The translations under genes and the position numbers were made by a program. Positions 37,901 through 50,600 of a stretch of DNA of 64,000 nucleotides are shown one piece after another (within the stretch, counting starts at the first letter, position 1; every line of letters starts with the position of its first letter). The stretch is from a virus. The stretch covers positions 33,086 through 97,085 of the IMG/VR virus record IMGVR_UViG_3300027754_000060; one strand, 5' to 3'. The notes under the pieces are model-generated. The model was not told the origin of the DNA. It was given only the letters and a program-made list of their open reading frames with translations, and made no database searches.

Positions 37901-38594
37901 TGGGTTCAGACATTATGCTAAAGTCCATTTGTGGAGGATCATTACCATCTGATTCTGATGACAAAGAAGATATGCTAAAATTAGAATTACTAACAATATT
38001 TTCAGTTAATATCTTCCAAGAGTTTCCATCACATACAAACTTTATATAATTTTTATTATTTTTTAATATAGTCATAATATGACCAATATCGTCCCTAATA
38101 ATCACAGAGTTATTACCACTCATGGATTTTATTTCAATAACTAAATTTTCAGACAAATTACTAGGGGGCAATGAGGTATAAATATCTTGTGATGAAGAAT
38201 CCACTAAAAAGGTAGACTGAATAGGTTCAATAATAAAATCTTTATCTTTAACTATAATATTATTAAAACCAGTATTAAAATTACTAATATTAGCAAATAT
38301 AAAAAACTCACAATTTGACCCAATAAAATTTTCTGGTTCATTATTATTGGAAGATAAGACTATCCTGTGTCTAACGGCTATTATTTGTCCATTATTATCA
38401 TAACTTACTTTTGCTACTCCAACCTCATTCTTATTAGAGCTAGTTTGTCTTGCTAAATAAGGTATATAATATCCTATATGTTTTGAAATTAAAGGATTAT
38501 ACCCAGATATAGTATTGATCTGTGAAAAAGACCCGTCTATAATCTTAAAATTAAAGCCTATAGTATCAAATATTTGCGTTATAATAGAGTTCAT
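34905..38594 (-). CDS. Tail fibre with circularly permuted FGE-sulfatase-like domain (1229 aa)
   Basis: A 1229-residue fibre with AGGG six bases before its ATG. Residues 1-750 are a shaft with Ser/Asn-rich strands and a module shared with the next gene (SVTKGGYLLIKKNL, INFSVYGLG). Residues about 765-855 carry the C-terminal half of an FGE-sulfatase/C-type-lectin domain (SYYGTYDQNGNAAEWIEDS, AAGGSW, NIGFRIAAQ). Residues about 905-1050 carry its N-terminal half (NYRIGKYEVTNSQYVRFLN, GNKPVVFVNYLNSIKYMNWL, YWLPNINEWHKAAYFEP). The order is reversed relative to every FGE protein known to me. The domain is likely a receptor-binding head. The C-terminus (DEVVEQTDQIVVGDTG, CEDCEERNEDTNNC) is acidic and Cys-containing. 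Confidence 0.75.
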   Translation of the reverse strand: MNSIITQIFDTIGFNFKIIDGSFSQINTISGYNPLISKHIGYYIPYLARQTSSNKNEVGVAKVSYDNNGQIIAVRHRIVLSSNNNEPENFIGSNCEFFIFANISNFNTGFNNIIVKDKDFIIEPIQSTFLVDSSSQDIYTSLPPSNLSENLVIEIKSMSGNNSVIIRDDIGHIMTILKNNKNYIKFVCDGNSWKILTENIVSNSNFSISSLSSESDGNDPPQMDFSIMSEPTGDYQALQYNNNGALGSAPIYLSSGNNNSLLFLGSSVSGTARTIIPISGDSPTIFNNTKQNSDFIVNGSGNRNLFFSYDGRLGLNIPSGSRPSTIFHVVNTICQEGFRLENRNACHPANMTLYHKPTGVISNNDVVSRINLSAKNSAGNKIDYSQIESIAYSTDLTKGQLNIIVSSGSSAVKTLQTNADSTILGYSGNNITIQKDGNTSLGYDNSKIQFSSSSSTITSSGLTVNSPTITLNASTIGLGSGADPALACAGTLTVTKLVSSDITMNSIAPSSILVINSANKISAASGLSYSNGTIRTSIPANKILSTTTYGAITGIYDVDDYFLTNQDITWNTYSGRSASIALRQVTLNETVPVAEFSVGDQISIVMSGSTEYRDIASLDISNGIISSMLLNQNVTTNTIVPATILSVTKGGYLLIKKNLSDVGNISTATTNIISIRPETDTVFNTLKKDINFSVYGLGGSPAISVKANVGRSTVPSGTYHVFATQKPQCEPCEISYSATDIPPFAIIVNSGGSGVSSQNPSVNFLNIASGTFSGMVTSVGTNGLPSYYGTYDQNGNAAEWIEDSISSSTNLSQFAAGGSWKTGLDNSIGVTGLRNITSFVRNSGYENIGFRIAAQYGITDIAHISAATGLNLEFTNVTNVNNLPDETNLYLYSDNTYAAYGADDLGVVAKNYRIGKYEVTNSQYVRFLNAVATDTGNDRSLYDPAMSSSSIGGITRTGNPYFYSVKANMGNKPVVFVNYLNSIKYMNWLHNGAILSVDNIAYIDSTINNGAYDILDVGNNSYLINKNTYQKYWLPNINEWHKAAYFEPRTSLISTGSSSVMIKRDNPYPVSAGINAAGQPGTTFANLSVRGWLYADHIVIGDGTVLSPKSLAEFLPSGTFVNPNRNTVVDTDTEMDEVVEQTDQIVVGDTGVNTTKLTGDNRLTDAEIMAQILIALFENRDRQGNSIGIFPPCIGRKTININTALCEDCEERNEDTNNCTNFFADIKPT

Positions 38595-38621
38595 TTATAT
38601 CCCTAATTTTTTTTTATAGAT

Positions 38622-41600
38622 TTATATATCAAAGTTCATTGTTTCCGATGAGGATGGGTTAAGAGCCTTAAAATCTTGGAAAGCCTTTTTAATAGAAGAG
38701 GCTACAATATTTGCTATGTCTGGTTTTAACTGATTTAACACTGTGTCTCCATTGATTATAACGTTTATGTCATGTTTTCCTGTTATTTTGATCTCTGGTG
38801 GGATATTTAAAGAGGCCAATGTTGTTGCTATTTTATCTAGTCTAGAGACGAAATTATCTATACTAGATACTGATCCTTGACTACTATCAGATACACCGGA
38901 CGACTTGGGAGATAAACTTTTTAATGTGTCCAGACCTGTTTTAAGCATATCTTTAAAAGTGTTCATAAATGACGTAAAATCAAAAGCTTGACTAGAACCT
39001 TGACTAGGACCTTGACCAGTAGCTGGGACACCGTTGTTAGTGCCATTAAGATAATATCTGGGTACTGATAATCCACCCCTACTTAGATTTCTTACTATGT
39101 CTCCATGACTATATGTTCCACTGTTGATAGCTTTTAATACTGGTAGGTTTTGTTGTGTTGATTGACGATTAACAACAAATTCACCCGGCGTTAGCATAGC
39201 TGGTACAGTGTCTGTGCCTCTTGGCTGAAAATTTATATGACTGCCCTTGCTAGCATAAACAGTTCCTCCTAACGATAGTTGCTGAGCTCCATGTCTACTA
39301 TTCCCTGTGTTAGTTGTCGCCAATAATGTTGACGAGTCGCTGCTAATGCCCTTGCTCTCATTAGCTGCAAATTGGTTGGCTCCTTCATCTCCTGGAAAGC
39401 TTCCTCCCATGCTCCTAATGTCGGTCATGGTGCTATATATCTGATCTTGCTTCGAGGTATACTCTTTTGATCCCATAGCAAGCTGGTCTCTTTGTTCTAT
39501 TTGCTGCTTCAGGACTACTCTGTATGCTTGTCTTTTGTGCAATCTCTCAAATTCAGCATCTAGCTTCTTTTGCCTAGCTGCGTTCTCACTCCGAAGACTC
39601 CATACCTGGGTCTGAACTTTGTAGGGCTCACTTGCTGCTCCAAGTATTGCTCCAGCTGCTAATCCAAGACCCCCAGGAACAATATCATTTCCAATCAGAG
39701 CTCCGCGAGCTGTTGCTTCTAAAGCAGCTACCATTTCATCTTCATTTTCTGATAATGGTCTTCCTATCGCATAGCTCACTGATCCATTCGTGTAAGCTCC
39801 TCCAGAGCTAGCACTACCACTTATAACTCCAAGAACAATCCTGGTGGCTGGGTCCATACCCTGTGCTATCGCTTTTTCATCCATATATCCATCATAAGCG
39901 CCCTGAAGCATCTCTAAATAAGCGGCTCCTTTCTCTGAAACTCCCCCTAAAAATTTCTTTCCTAGAGGACCGCCCCTTAATAACTTAATAGCATCAACAA
40001 AATTAGCTGTGTCAGCTGCCAACTTTACTGCGTCCAATGATTTTGCAGCCATATTTGTTGCCGCCGAGCTATCCTCTCCAGTTTGAGCAGATTCTCCTAG
40101 ATATAGGCCATATGCACCAGTAATCATATCTACCGCACTGGCTAGCGCGTCAAACCCAGGTACATATTTTTCTAGATAATCAAGCGTCATTGGTTTAAGT
40201 AGTCCGTCTTTCATTTTTAACAACAGGGGTTCAAGAGCTGTCTTTGCTAATCCAGAAGCTGTCTCCAAGGCTGCTACTATTCCTCCCCCGTTATAATATC
40301 CTACAGATCCGCCCTTTTGATATCTTCCAGCTCCACTATTAATGCTTTTTAACAAAGGTAAATTTTGCTGAGTAGATGCTCTGTTAACAACAAATTCGCC
40401 TGGTGTTAGCATAGCGGGCACAGTATCTGTTCCCTTTGGTTCAAAGTTTATATGTTGGCCCTTGCTAGCATAAACCATCCCTCCTCTATTAATTAGCTGA
40501 GGTAGTTCTTTTCCTTTCTCGACCTTTTGCTCTGTTCCGTAATCTTTCTGATTCTCGGGTAACAGACCAGTCATACCAGCTATTATTTTTTCCTTACCCC
40601 AAAGTAAACCATAATTATTCCCCGTCCAACGAGCACTCTGTTCTTGGGGCAAGAAATCCTTCAGATAATCTAACATGGTTTTTATGGCATCTTCATTTCC
40701 CACAGCCAGGCTGGGATCTTCCTCCTGTAAAGCTGCAATATTGTCTTTAAGACTCTTGACGGCATCGTCAGTTACTTTGCCATATACCCCAGAGGTATTT
40801 AATATCGTATCCCTAGCCTCATAATAATTTCTTAATGCTGACCCCTCCTTTAGTATCTCTTTAATCTCAAGAGTCCCAGGGTCCCTGTCATTAAAAACAC
40901 GCAGACCATTCTCATCTATACGATTATTATAGTCATTTTCAATAATCCTCATCAGGGCTATTCTATCGAATGGATTGTAAAATATACTTTCAGGACTATA
41001 CGCAAGACCAATCATATCATTTATTGACCTTGCTTTAGGATCTTCCACCCTGGTCTTCTTTACAATATTTCCATTCTCATCTTTATCTAATTTATAAAAA
41101 ATTCCCCTATCTAAGGCCATTTCTGAGGCAGCAGCATCCTCATCAGATAATTTATAATTAGTTTTATTTAATAACTTAGTTTCTACTTCCCTATTTATTA
41201 AATCTCCTAGATTGCCATCGCCGGTCCAATTATGCCAATACTTAGTAGTCATTTCACCTAATCGAATTTTAGAAGGTTCCTCTTCTTTAACGGAAAAAGC
41301 ATTATCATCTGTGCTAAGACCTAGACCATTATAGTATTGTAGCAATCTCTGTAATTGAGCTTCCCCCTTATATAAATCTGTAAAACCAGCTCTATAAGCA
41401 TCTTTTCTTAAGTAAGCAGCAGATTTTTTATCAGTAATGTTTGTCATGTCATCATTAAGAGGACTAAGCACTGACAAAATATCTTCTACGCTTTGAATAT
41501 TAGCTCCTCCGAGCAGCTGCTGATCTTGTACGCCTTGATTGTACAGAGCTCTTGCAATAGTTACTCGTTTAGCATCAGTAAATTTAAACTGCTGACTTTC

Positions 41601-44600
41601 CACCTCTTTTGGAGTGAGAGACTGATCGACTTGGTTATAATTAGTTATAGATGCCTGTTTCTTCGCTTTTTCTATCCGTGCTTTTCTAGAGTCTTCAAAT
41701 GCTTTAGCTTGGAAAGTAAACGGTACCGGCTTATAACTACCGTCCTCACTAGTGACTATAGAGTTCTTAGCTTGTGGAGTTTTTGAAAATAGATTTTTCG
41801 ATAAATCATTTGCCTTCAGATCATCCTCTGTGGCCATTTTGTGAGTTTGCAAGTTATACTGAAATGGAACGCCAAGAGCGGGATCTTCCATTCCAGTCTG
41901 AGCATTATAAACGGGAGTATGGATTTGTAATTCATCTAATAACTCCTTAATGCTTGGATAGACTATCGGATCTCCTGTTAATGGATATTCAATAAATGGA
42001 TTGGAACTATTTACATCTTTTGTTGCTGCCAATCCTTCTGCTACTATATACGACTTTTTATCTTTTCCCCAACTCCTATTGGTGTTATTCCATACTGGGC
42101 TTTCAACTTCTTTATAACCAAATTGAAATTGACCCTGATGATATTCTTTTTGTTGCACTTTAAATATATCAGCTACTTCTGCTCCTGGTTTAAATCCCTC
42201 AAGGGATTTGTCACCCTCCTCTGAGAGATACTGGTTAGCTCTGTCCGATAGCCACCGATAAGTTTGCTCTTTTCCCGTGATATTTGAGTCGGTATCATGC
42301 TCGAACAGAGAGATACCCCGTGGAGGTGGACCTGCTTCATGATAATAAGTACCTGGACCATCTGGCTCCTCGCCTTTATCAAGATATTTTTGTTTTAGTT
42401 TGGTCTCAATATCAGCCCATTTAACGGCCTTGTTAGAGGTTGGTCCCAGAAGAGTTATGGGAAAAGCTGAACCCTCAAACCCCAAGGTATCAAGATTAGC
42501 AAAATCTTTCTCTGAGATTTTTACTTCAGGTATTTTCTCATCATAGAACTCGTCTAGGGCAGTTAGATTTCTCTTGACCCGTATAGATTCGCCAGACTCT
42601 TTATAATTTGCAGATTTTAACTGCTTGACTTCCTCATACTGCTTACTAACGTTATTAAAATAGTCCTTTTGATTGGTTATGAAATCGTCTTTTACATTTG
42701 CAAGAACGATTTCATTCGTTTTTGCTTGATTATCTATATTCCATAAGATTTCTCCTCCTGTATTTACGATTCCGATATTATGAGGAGTTGCTGTATTGCT
42801 CAAGTTTTTTGGACTCAAGTTGTCTTCGTAGAATGTTGCGAATTTCATGCCTGGTGTTTTTGCAGCTAATCCCTTTGCTAAAACCATATTATTACCAAGT
42901 ACACTTAGCATTCCCAGCGGGTTGAAATTATCAGGAGACTGCTTGTAATACTTTAGAGTGGCATCCATAGTTTCATTCTGAGTTTTTAATATGTCTTCTA
43001 TTGTCGGCTCTTTTCTATGTGGATCATATGAATTTGCCCAACTAATTATCTTCTCCATATTTTTCATATATTCTGGCCGATTTTTTTCACTCAGAGGCAC
43101 TCTAGACTTCTCATCACTAATAGTAGCTAATTTCAAATCGCCCATCGATTTCGGACCAAGTATTTTTCCTACAGATTTCTGAGCTGATAGTTTAGTTCCA
43201 TCGCCAACATCTTGGTCTATTTTATTATTGAACTCCCTCACATTGTCATATCCATAACCAGCTGTTGCTTTTACGCCGTCTTGAGTCTTGAGTGCCAAAG
43301 GATTATTTGTCGTTTCCCTTATCAAAGGATTTACAGTAGAAGACGAGTCAATGCTTGTTCTTGCACTCGCTGTCGGGCCAGTAGCGACCCACTGAGCATC
43401 TCCTATTTGAAGAGTTTTTCCGCTGGTATCAGCAATAACACTAGCTGCCGCCTTTTGCACATCCTCATATTTAGGAAAGGGACTTGTAGTCTCTCTAATT
43501 CTTTTGTTCCTATCTAACACATCGGACTTCAAGGCGCTATAATTTTCTATTGCCCCCTCATCAGGAGGTTTACCTTCGAGAGCTGCTACTACTCCTCCCC
43601 TGTCATAATATCCTACAGATCCGCCCTTTTGATATCTTCCAGCTCCACTATTAATGCTTTTTAACAAAGGTAAATTTTGCTGAGTAGCTGATCTATTAAC
43701 AACAAATTCGCCCGGTGTTAGCATAGCAGGTACAGTATCTGTTCCTTTGGGCTGAAAATTAATATGCCTGCCCTCGCTAGCATAAACCATGCCCCCAGAA
43801 GACAAACCACCAGCTCCCTTGTTCTTTTTTACTTCTGCGATAAGATCCTGAATACCCTTATTAATATCATCCAGTTTTTTATCATTATAGCTAATTGCAA
43901 CATCTGTAGTAGCACTACTAAGTTTTATAGCAGCTGTTTCTGCTGTTTGCTCAGCCATAAGCTTGCTTATATTTCCTAATTCTTTATTAGCCTCCGATTG
44001 TAAAGTATTCCCGAGATTATAAGCATCTTGAGCAGCTGTCATTTGAGGATCGTCTTCTGGATTCCTTAAGCTATCCAAGACCTGTTGCATCATAGGATCA
44101 ACACCTATGCCAGCTTCTGATAACTGGCTCTCTAAAACATTCGCTTTTAGCTCCGATTGTTTTTTGCCATTTCCAAGCAAAGGAGCAATAGAATTAAAAT
44201 CTTGTAAACTTTGACTTCTTTGTTCAGATGTTGTTCCTACATTAGCTACGCCTTTCATATTATTATTTAATCTTAACATGCTAGAATTAAATTTTGCTAT
44301 ACCTTCTTGATCTGAAGTTACCAGTCTTTCTATTAAATTTTCTCCAGATTTGCGTTGTTCTTTGATCTCAGACATTCTTGCTAGAGCAGCACTAGCAATA
44401 TCTGTATTTTCAGCCATATCTTTTAGAGCATCATAATTTTCTTTAAGAGCAACATTTGTAGCATTTAGTCTAGTCCTCATCATCTTGTATTCTTCTATTC
44501 CTCCCTGTCCTTTTTCTCTAACCAATGAATCACTAGATTTTTGTTGCTGTTCTCTCGTATCATTTAATCTTCTTACTGATTCTCCAATAGCTGTTGGATC

Positions 44601-47600
44601 AGAGGTTGCTCCTGTTGTTCTAGCCTTAAAAGAATCTTGAGTAATTTTTATTTGGCTATTCATGCTTGGGGAATTTCCCAAAGTTTTATTCAATTCATTA
44701 TCAGCTCTTATTTTAATGTCTGATGCTTTCCTCATTCTGCTATTGCTCTCTACTTGATATCCAGCAGCCTGGTTCATGCTTTCTGAATATTCATTAAGAT
44801 TCTTCTGCCAAAATTCCAAGGCCCTATTAGCCATGTCTTGTGCTCTTTCAGCACTACTAATAGTTTTACTAAAAGCTCCAACATTTTCAGTTAGTTCATC
44901 ATAACTTATAGATGAGTCTTCTCCTCCTTTACCTTTAAAGTCTTTAAAAGCTACTCCTGTTTCTCTAGCTAACTTATCAGCTAATTCTGGTGGAAGGTTT
45001 AAATCTTTAAGAGCTTTGTCTAGATCCATAGTGATATTAGAAGATAGGGATTCGTTACTAGCTGATGGATTCTTTTTAAGGGTCTTATTAACACTGGATA
45101 AAACAGTATCTTGTAGTTTATCTGGAACTTTCAATAAACCCTTAATATTTTCTGAATCGGCTCCAAAAAAAGCTCCAGCTTGACCTCGAGCTCTTTCGTT
45201 ATCTTTCTCAGAATATGCTCCTTGATTTTTCAATATATTTATACTATCTAATGATGTTGCTCCTGATTTAGCATTTCCGCTCAGAGCGTCGTTTGATAAA
45301 CTTAAAGAGCTAGACAATGCATCTAATTCAAAAGATGTTTTATTTATAGCCCCATCCATGTTTTTCAACATTCTGTCTACATTTAGCCCAAAGGTTCTTG
45401 CTGCTTTGTCTAGATCCTCTATAGCCATTTGTCTTTTAACAGCATTAACACTTAGGACAGTTCTTTTTTCTGCTTCTCTGGCTATTATTCCTTCCCTTAT
45501 TTTATTTTTTTCTTCGTCCTTTAGACCCTTTTGCTGCTCCAACAATAATAACTCTTCCTCGATTGCTGGATTAGCTCGAGCTATACTCTCTGCAAAAGTA
45601 CTAACACCACCACTAGAATTTTTTAATTCTCCAAATACTTCGTCAACAGTTTTTTCTCCATTCCGTAGTTCTGCTTCAAAAACTTTGAATATGCCTTCTT
45701 TAACTGGACTAAATGTTGCAGCATTCTTTTTAGCTTGTTCAGGAGCATATTCCTTCATTTTCTTTTGCCTATAGTCGTCTGCGTATGGGTTTAACCCGTA
45801 ATAACTAGAAGATTTAAGATAACCCATAGTACCTTCTTTTTGCAATATTTGAGATCTTTCAGATGCTTGTTTTGTATTTCCTGAGCCGAGAGCATCAAAA
45901 AGATTAACCCACATAGCATCAGGAACTTGAACATCTAAATTTATTAGTCCCTTGGCAGCATCTCCTGCTGTACCTAGTTGAGACTTAGCTTTATTCAAAG
46001 CTCCAATATCTGTATTATCTTTGGCGAAATCATTAAGTGCTTCGCTAGCTTTTTCTAGAGAGGTCTCTAGATTTTTAGTCTGTAGTGCTTTATCAAAAGC
46101 TTTTGCTGCATTGTGAGCTGCCATAAAAGCAGCAGCTATACCAACAGCAGCAGCAACAGCAATAGCTCCAGCTGCTACGTATGGGTTTGCCAGCATAGGT
46201 AGCAGCTTCTGAGCTGCGGAACCCATTACTCCTGGCATCTTCGACATCTCCGTTAGGCCTTTCGCTGCAGTATCCATTCCTGTACGTATTGCAGTGAATG
46301 CACCAGTACCCGCAGATGCTCCTGCTGAAATAGCAGCTCCAGCCACTTTAGATCCTCTACCAGCTTCAGGACCACCAGAAATAAAAGATCCAAGGTTATC
46401 TCCTAAAACAGCAACCAAAGACGAATATTTTATCATCTTAGCAGATGTTGCCTGTACAGCATCACTCATTTGTTTCATAGATCTATCAATACGGATATCT
46501 CTTGCTGAAACCCCCAGTGTTTTTAAGCTGTCTGCAGATAGTCCTGTTTGAGTGGACATTTCTTGTATAGCTTTATCGTAAGCAGCCATGTCGCTAGTCA
46601 TGTACCCCACCATCTCTTTAAAGCCTGTGGTTTGAAATACATCTTCCATGCTCTTATTATTCTCAGCAGCACTCATCATTTCATTAACTTGATCAGCAAT
46701 CTTAGCTGCGTTTTTTGGGTCTTCCGCCTTAGAGCCAGCAGCTGTAGTAAGGGTATCTGTCAGTTTCTTTCTTGTGTCATCAACATCCTTTTGATATGCC
46801 TCTGCTGTATCGGCACCCCCTGCTATAGCAGCAGCTTTTTGCCCTGGTCCTAATCTAGTAGCTGCTAAAAGCGCCTCTCCTTTTACATTAGTGTTGATCG
46901 CAGTAGCACTATCTGCTTTTATCCTATGTGCTCTCTCCAAAATACTTTGTTGAATATTGAGCTTCATTTGGTCAGCAGTTAATCCAGCTTGTCTTCCTAA
47001 TTCAGCTACAGCCTTTAGAGTATCTGCATTTGCCGTTCCACCAGTAATAAATCTCTGAACATATCCTCCACTAGCAAATCCCTGAACATTCCCAACGCTT
47101 CCTCCTTTAGCAAATCCCTGAGCCTTGTCAGCATGATTCATTTTTTCTAGTTTGTTATAACCAATACTCTCAGCAGCTTTTTTATTAATAACAAATTCAC
47201 CCGGAGTTAATAGGGCGGGCACCGTATCTGATGTTGCTCCACCCATAGCAAATCTTTCAACCAAGTTTGGATTTTTAATATCTGATGGACTCTTGGTATA
47301 TCCAGTTTGCAATACCCATGCTTCATCACTATGAGGAGGCCATGTTTTAGGATCTTCAGAAGGAAACTTAGTTTGATCAAACCATTTTGACCCATGATAC
47401 CAATTTTCTGGAGCTAATGGGGTTTTATTAACATCTCCACGATTTTTAAAATAATATTTCCATACATTATATGCTGATGAACTAACACTATGTCTATCAG
47501 AGACTAATTGATTTCCACTTTCTGTTACCCCCTCCATAACGGCATCGTATAATTTAGGTCCGTATCCACTAGTAGCGCTAGAACTTTGAACAGAAAACAA

Positions 47601-50600
47601 AGGAGCTGATCCTAGTTCTTGCAGCCTGTCTGCTACAACCTCACCACTAGCATTAGCATTGTCCAAATACTTAGCGCTAACTCTTCCTGGTTTAACCGTT
47701 AATCCTATTTTTTCATCTTTTCTAATCTTTTTCGCTTCTGCTGCTTCTGCTACTCCGCCCACAGCAAATCTTCGAGCTTGTGCCATACCCCCTGCCATAA
47801 ATCCCGATGGTCCAACAGGGCCCATCATTCTGGTGGCCTTATCTGCATGGTCTAGTACAAACTCCCTTTTATGATTTGCAGAGTTTCGAGCAAATTGACT
47901 CATTCCTCCTTCTTTACCAACATTATATTTCTGTAATTCATTATTTAGAACATCCATATAGTATATTCTAAGATCTGACAAGATATCGCTATTATCTCGT
48001 ATATAAAAGTCTAACTCTTCAGGAGCATCAGTAAACCATTTTCCTCTAGCTGCTTTGGGACTAGAGCTTGTAGCACTCTCGCCCATCAGCCGTTCCTTTT
48101 TTTCAGGAGTCATTTCTGTTCCCATATACCTCACTGTTTTTGGAGTAATATGATCCCTTGGAACATCTCCAACTCGATAAAGTCTAGTCTGCCCCTCGTC
48201 TGCTGGTTTTAGTTTTGATTTTAAATCTAGGAATTGTTTAAAAAAAACATCGGATTCTGATGGAGGCTTGGGAATATTGCTAATAGAAGGTTTTGGAGGG
48301 GGAGGGGGAGGTGGAGGCATAATAGGAGACCCCGGCCTATTAACTGCTGCTACTACTGGTTTTCGTGGTGGAGGTGGGGGAGGAGGTGGAGGAGGTGGAG
48401 GAGGGGCATGGAGAACCATTGATCCTGCTGCATATCGCTGAACTTTTGCTGCTCCACCAATAGCGAACTTTTTGGATGGTGGTGGAGGTGGTGGAAGTGG
48501 AGGACCGAGTTTTTTAGGTGCGGGTGGTGGAAGCGACGGACCAAGTTTTTTAGGTGCGGGTGGTGGAAGTGGCGGACCGAGTTTTTTAGGCGGAGGTGGA
48601 GGCATAGTAGGAGAACCCGGTTTATTAACTGCTGCTACTTTATTATCATAATTTTGCGTTGGCAATGAAGAAGAATTTCTTTGATAAAAAGCTGCAAGAT
48701 CATGCAAATATTTTTGTCTTTGTGGTACACTAGCACTACTTAGAAAACCATTAGCAGCAAATGCAGCGCTTCGTAATTTAGATTCTTCTGCGTCAAGACT
48801 TGTGCCCTTAAATTTTCTTCCACTGTTAACCCAATTAGGGTCTGTTATTGGTATCCTGGCAGATGGAGGTACAGCTTCCCCTCCTGCTGCATATCCCCTT
48901 GTTGCTCTGTTAACTGATACCATATCTTCAGCTAGCGATGGTGTTGGAGTATAAGCAGCATCTGAAGGCCCCTTTAATTTTGCTGCTAAAGCTAATTGAG
49001 CAGGAGTAGATGTCTTCCCCGGTTCTTTCAAAGATCCTAATAGTGCCTTAGAATCAATTTTCATTCCAGCCTTAGATTTTTTTTGCTCAATTATTTTTGC
49101 AAGATATGTTTTAAATTCTGGGATAGTATATCCCATAGTATCTCCATACTTTTTAGCTTGGTCAAACTCAAAATCTTTTAGACCCGTACCCTTTTGGAGA
49201 TCATATACTTCTCCACCAAGAGCAAGATGTAGACCATATTTCTCAGGATCTTGTTCTGCTAATTTACGCATAAGAGTAAAAGGTTCAAAGCCAGCGTGAC
49301 TTTGTATTTTCTTTTTACGTTCTCTAAGAGCATCAACCTGGTCTCCCATCATTTTATATGCTGGATCTTTTTCCATCTGCTTTCTATCCAGTCTGGCTGG
49401 AAAATTAGCTAGTTCTGCATCAATATCTGCAAGAGATAAGTCCTTTCTCGACTTAACCCCCGCCATAATTTCAGGCAATACTTTTTCTCGATTTTGTAGT
49501 TGAGTTAGATTCTTTTGCACTATATCAAATACAGCAGGAGACAAGAATTTTCTCATAGCTGGAATATCACCACTCAATATAGCTGCTCTAGTTGCTGTTC
49601 CACTTATCTCGTCTTCTCCTCCCTCAGCAGTAGTTCTCTTGCCCATTGGGGCTATCCTATATCCTTTGTCCTTATATTTCTGAAGCTGTTGCTCACTTTT
49701 TTCCGGTCCGGCCATATATACACTACTAGAATAGTCAGGACGAACAAAATGCCTTCTACCATCCTCGCCAGGCTTTCCCTCAAAAATATCAGGCATCCCA
49801 AAATCCTGATTTGCTTTATTAACTATAGATTTACTAAAAGCTGCCTTAGCTAATATCGTTCTAAAATCTTGATCAAAATTAACAGTTCTAAAATCATGAG
49901 CATCAGGATCTTTTGCTGTTATTGCTTCATTACTGCCCACCAAAACTGCAAAGTCTTCTTCGCTGAATCCAAGAGCTTTTGCCGCATCCAAGATAGACTC
50001 ATGACCCAGTGTGGTTGGAGCAAAACCCCCTTTTATTACTGCTAATGATTTTGTTTCTGCTGTTGGTCCTTGTAGTCTTTCTCCTTTTTCGTTCTTTAGC
50101 TTAAAACCCCCAACATCAACACCCATAGTCCTTAACTTTTTCGGATCTATCTCAGAAGCTAGCATCCCTTGCATTGATCCACTATCAGTAGGGGCTCCAG
50201 CAGTAGTTCCTGGACTTCTACCAAAAAGAGTATCCTTAAGAGGATCTTTGTTAGCATCTCTTGAACCCCTTCTTCTTTTGATCTCATCCCTTTGTTCTTT
50301 TGTTGAAGATTCTAAACTATATACTTTGTCTGCTGATGTTAAATATCCACTCAGTTTTTCTGGTGTTACAGTAGCAGAAACATCTACAATTTGTGAAACT
50401 GAAGCTATGTCTTCTGGAGTTAAAATAGCACTTCTTGTTGTTTTTCTTAAACTAGCATTATCTGCCTCCGATGATTTAGAACCCCCCAACATAAGAGAAC
50501 TTTTACCCGATCCTGCTACTCCCACTATAGCACTGAGACGATCTAATGATCCCTCTCCTCTAGCAGTAGCAGCTAATTTAGACAGATGCATTTTGTAATC

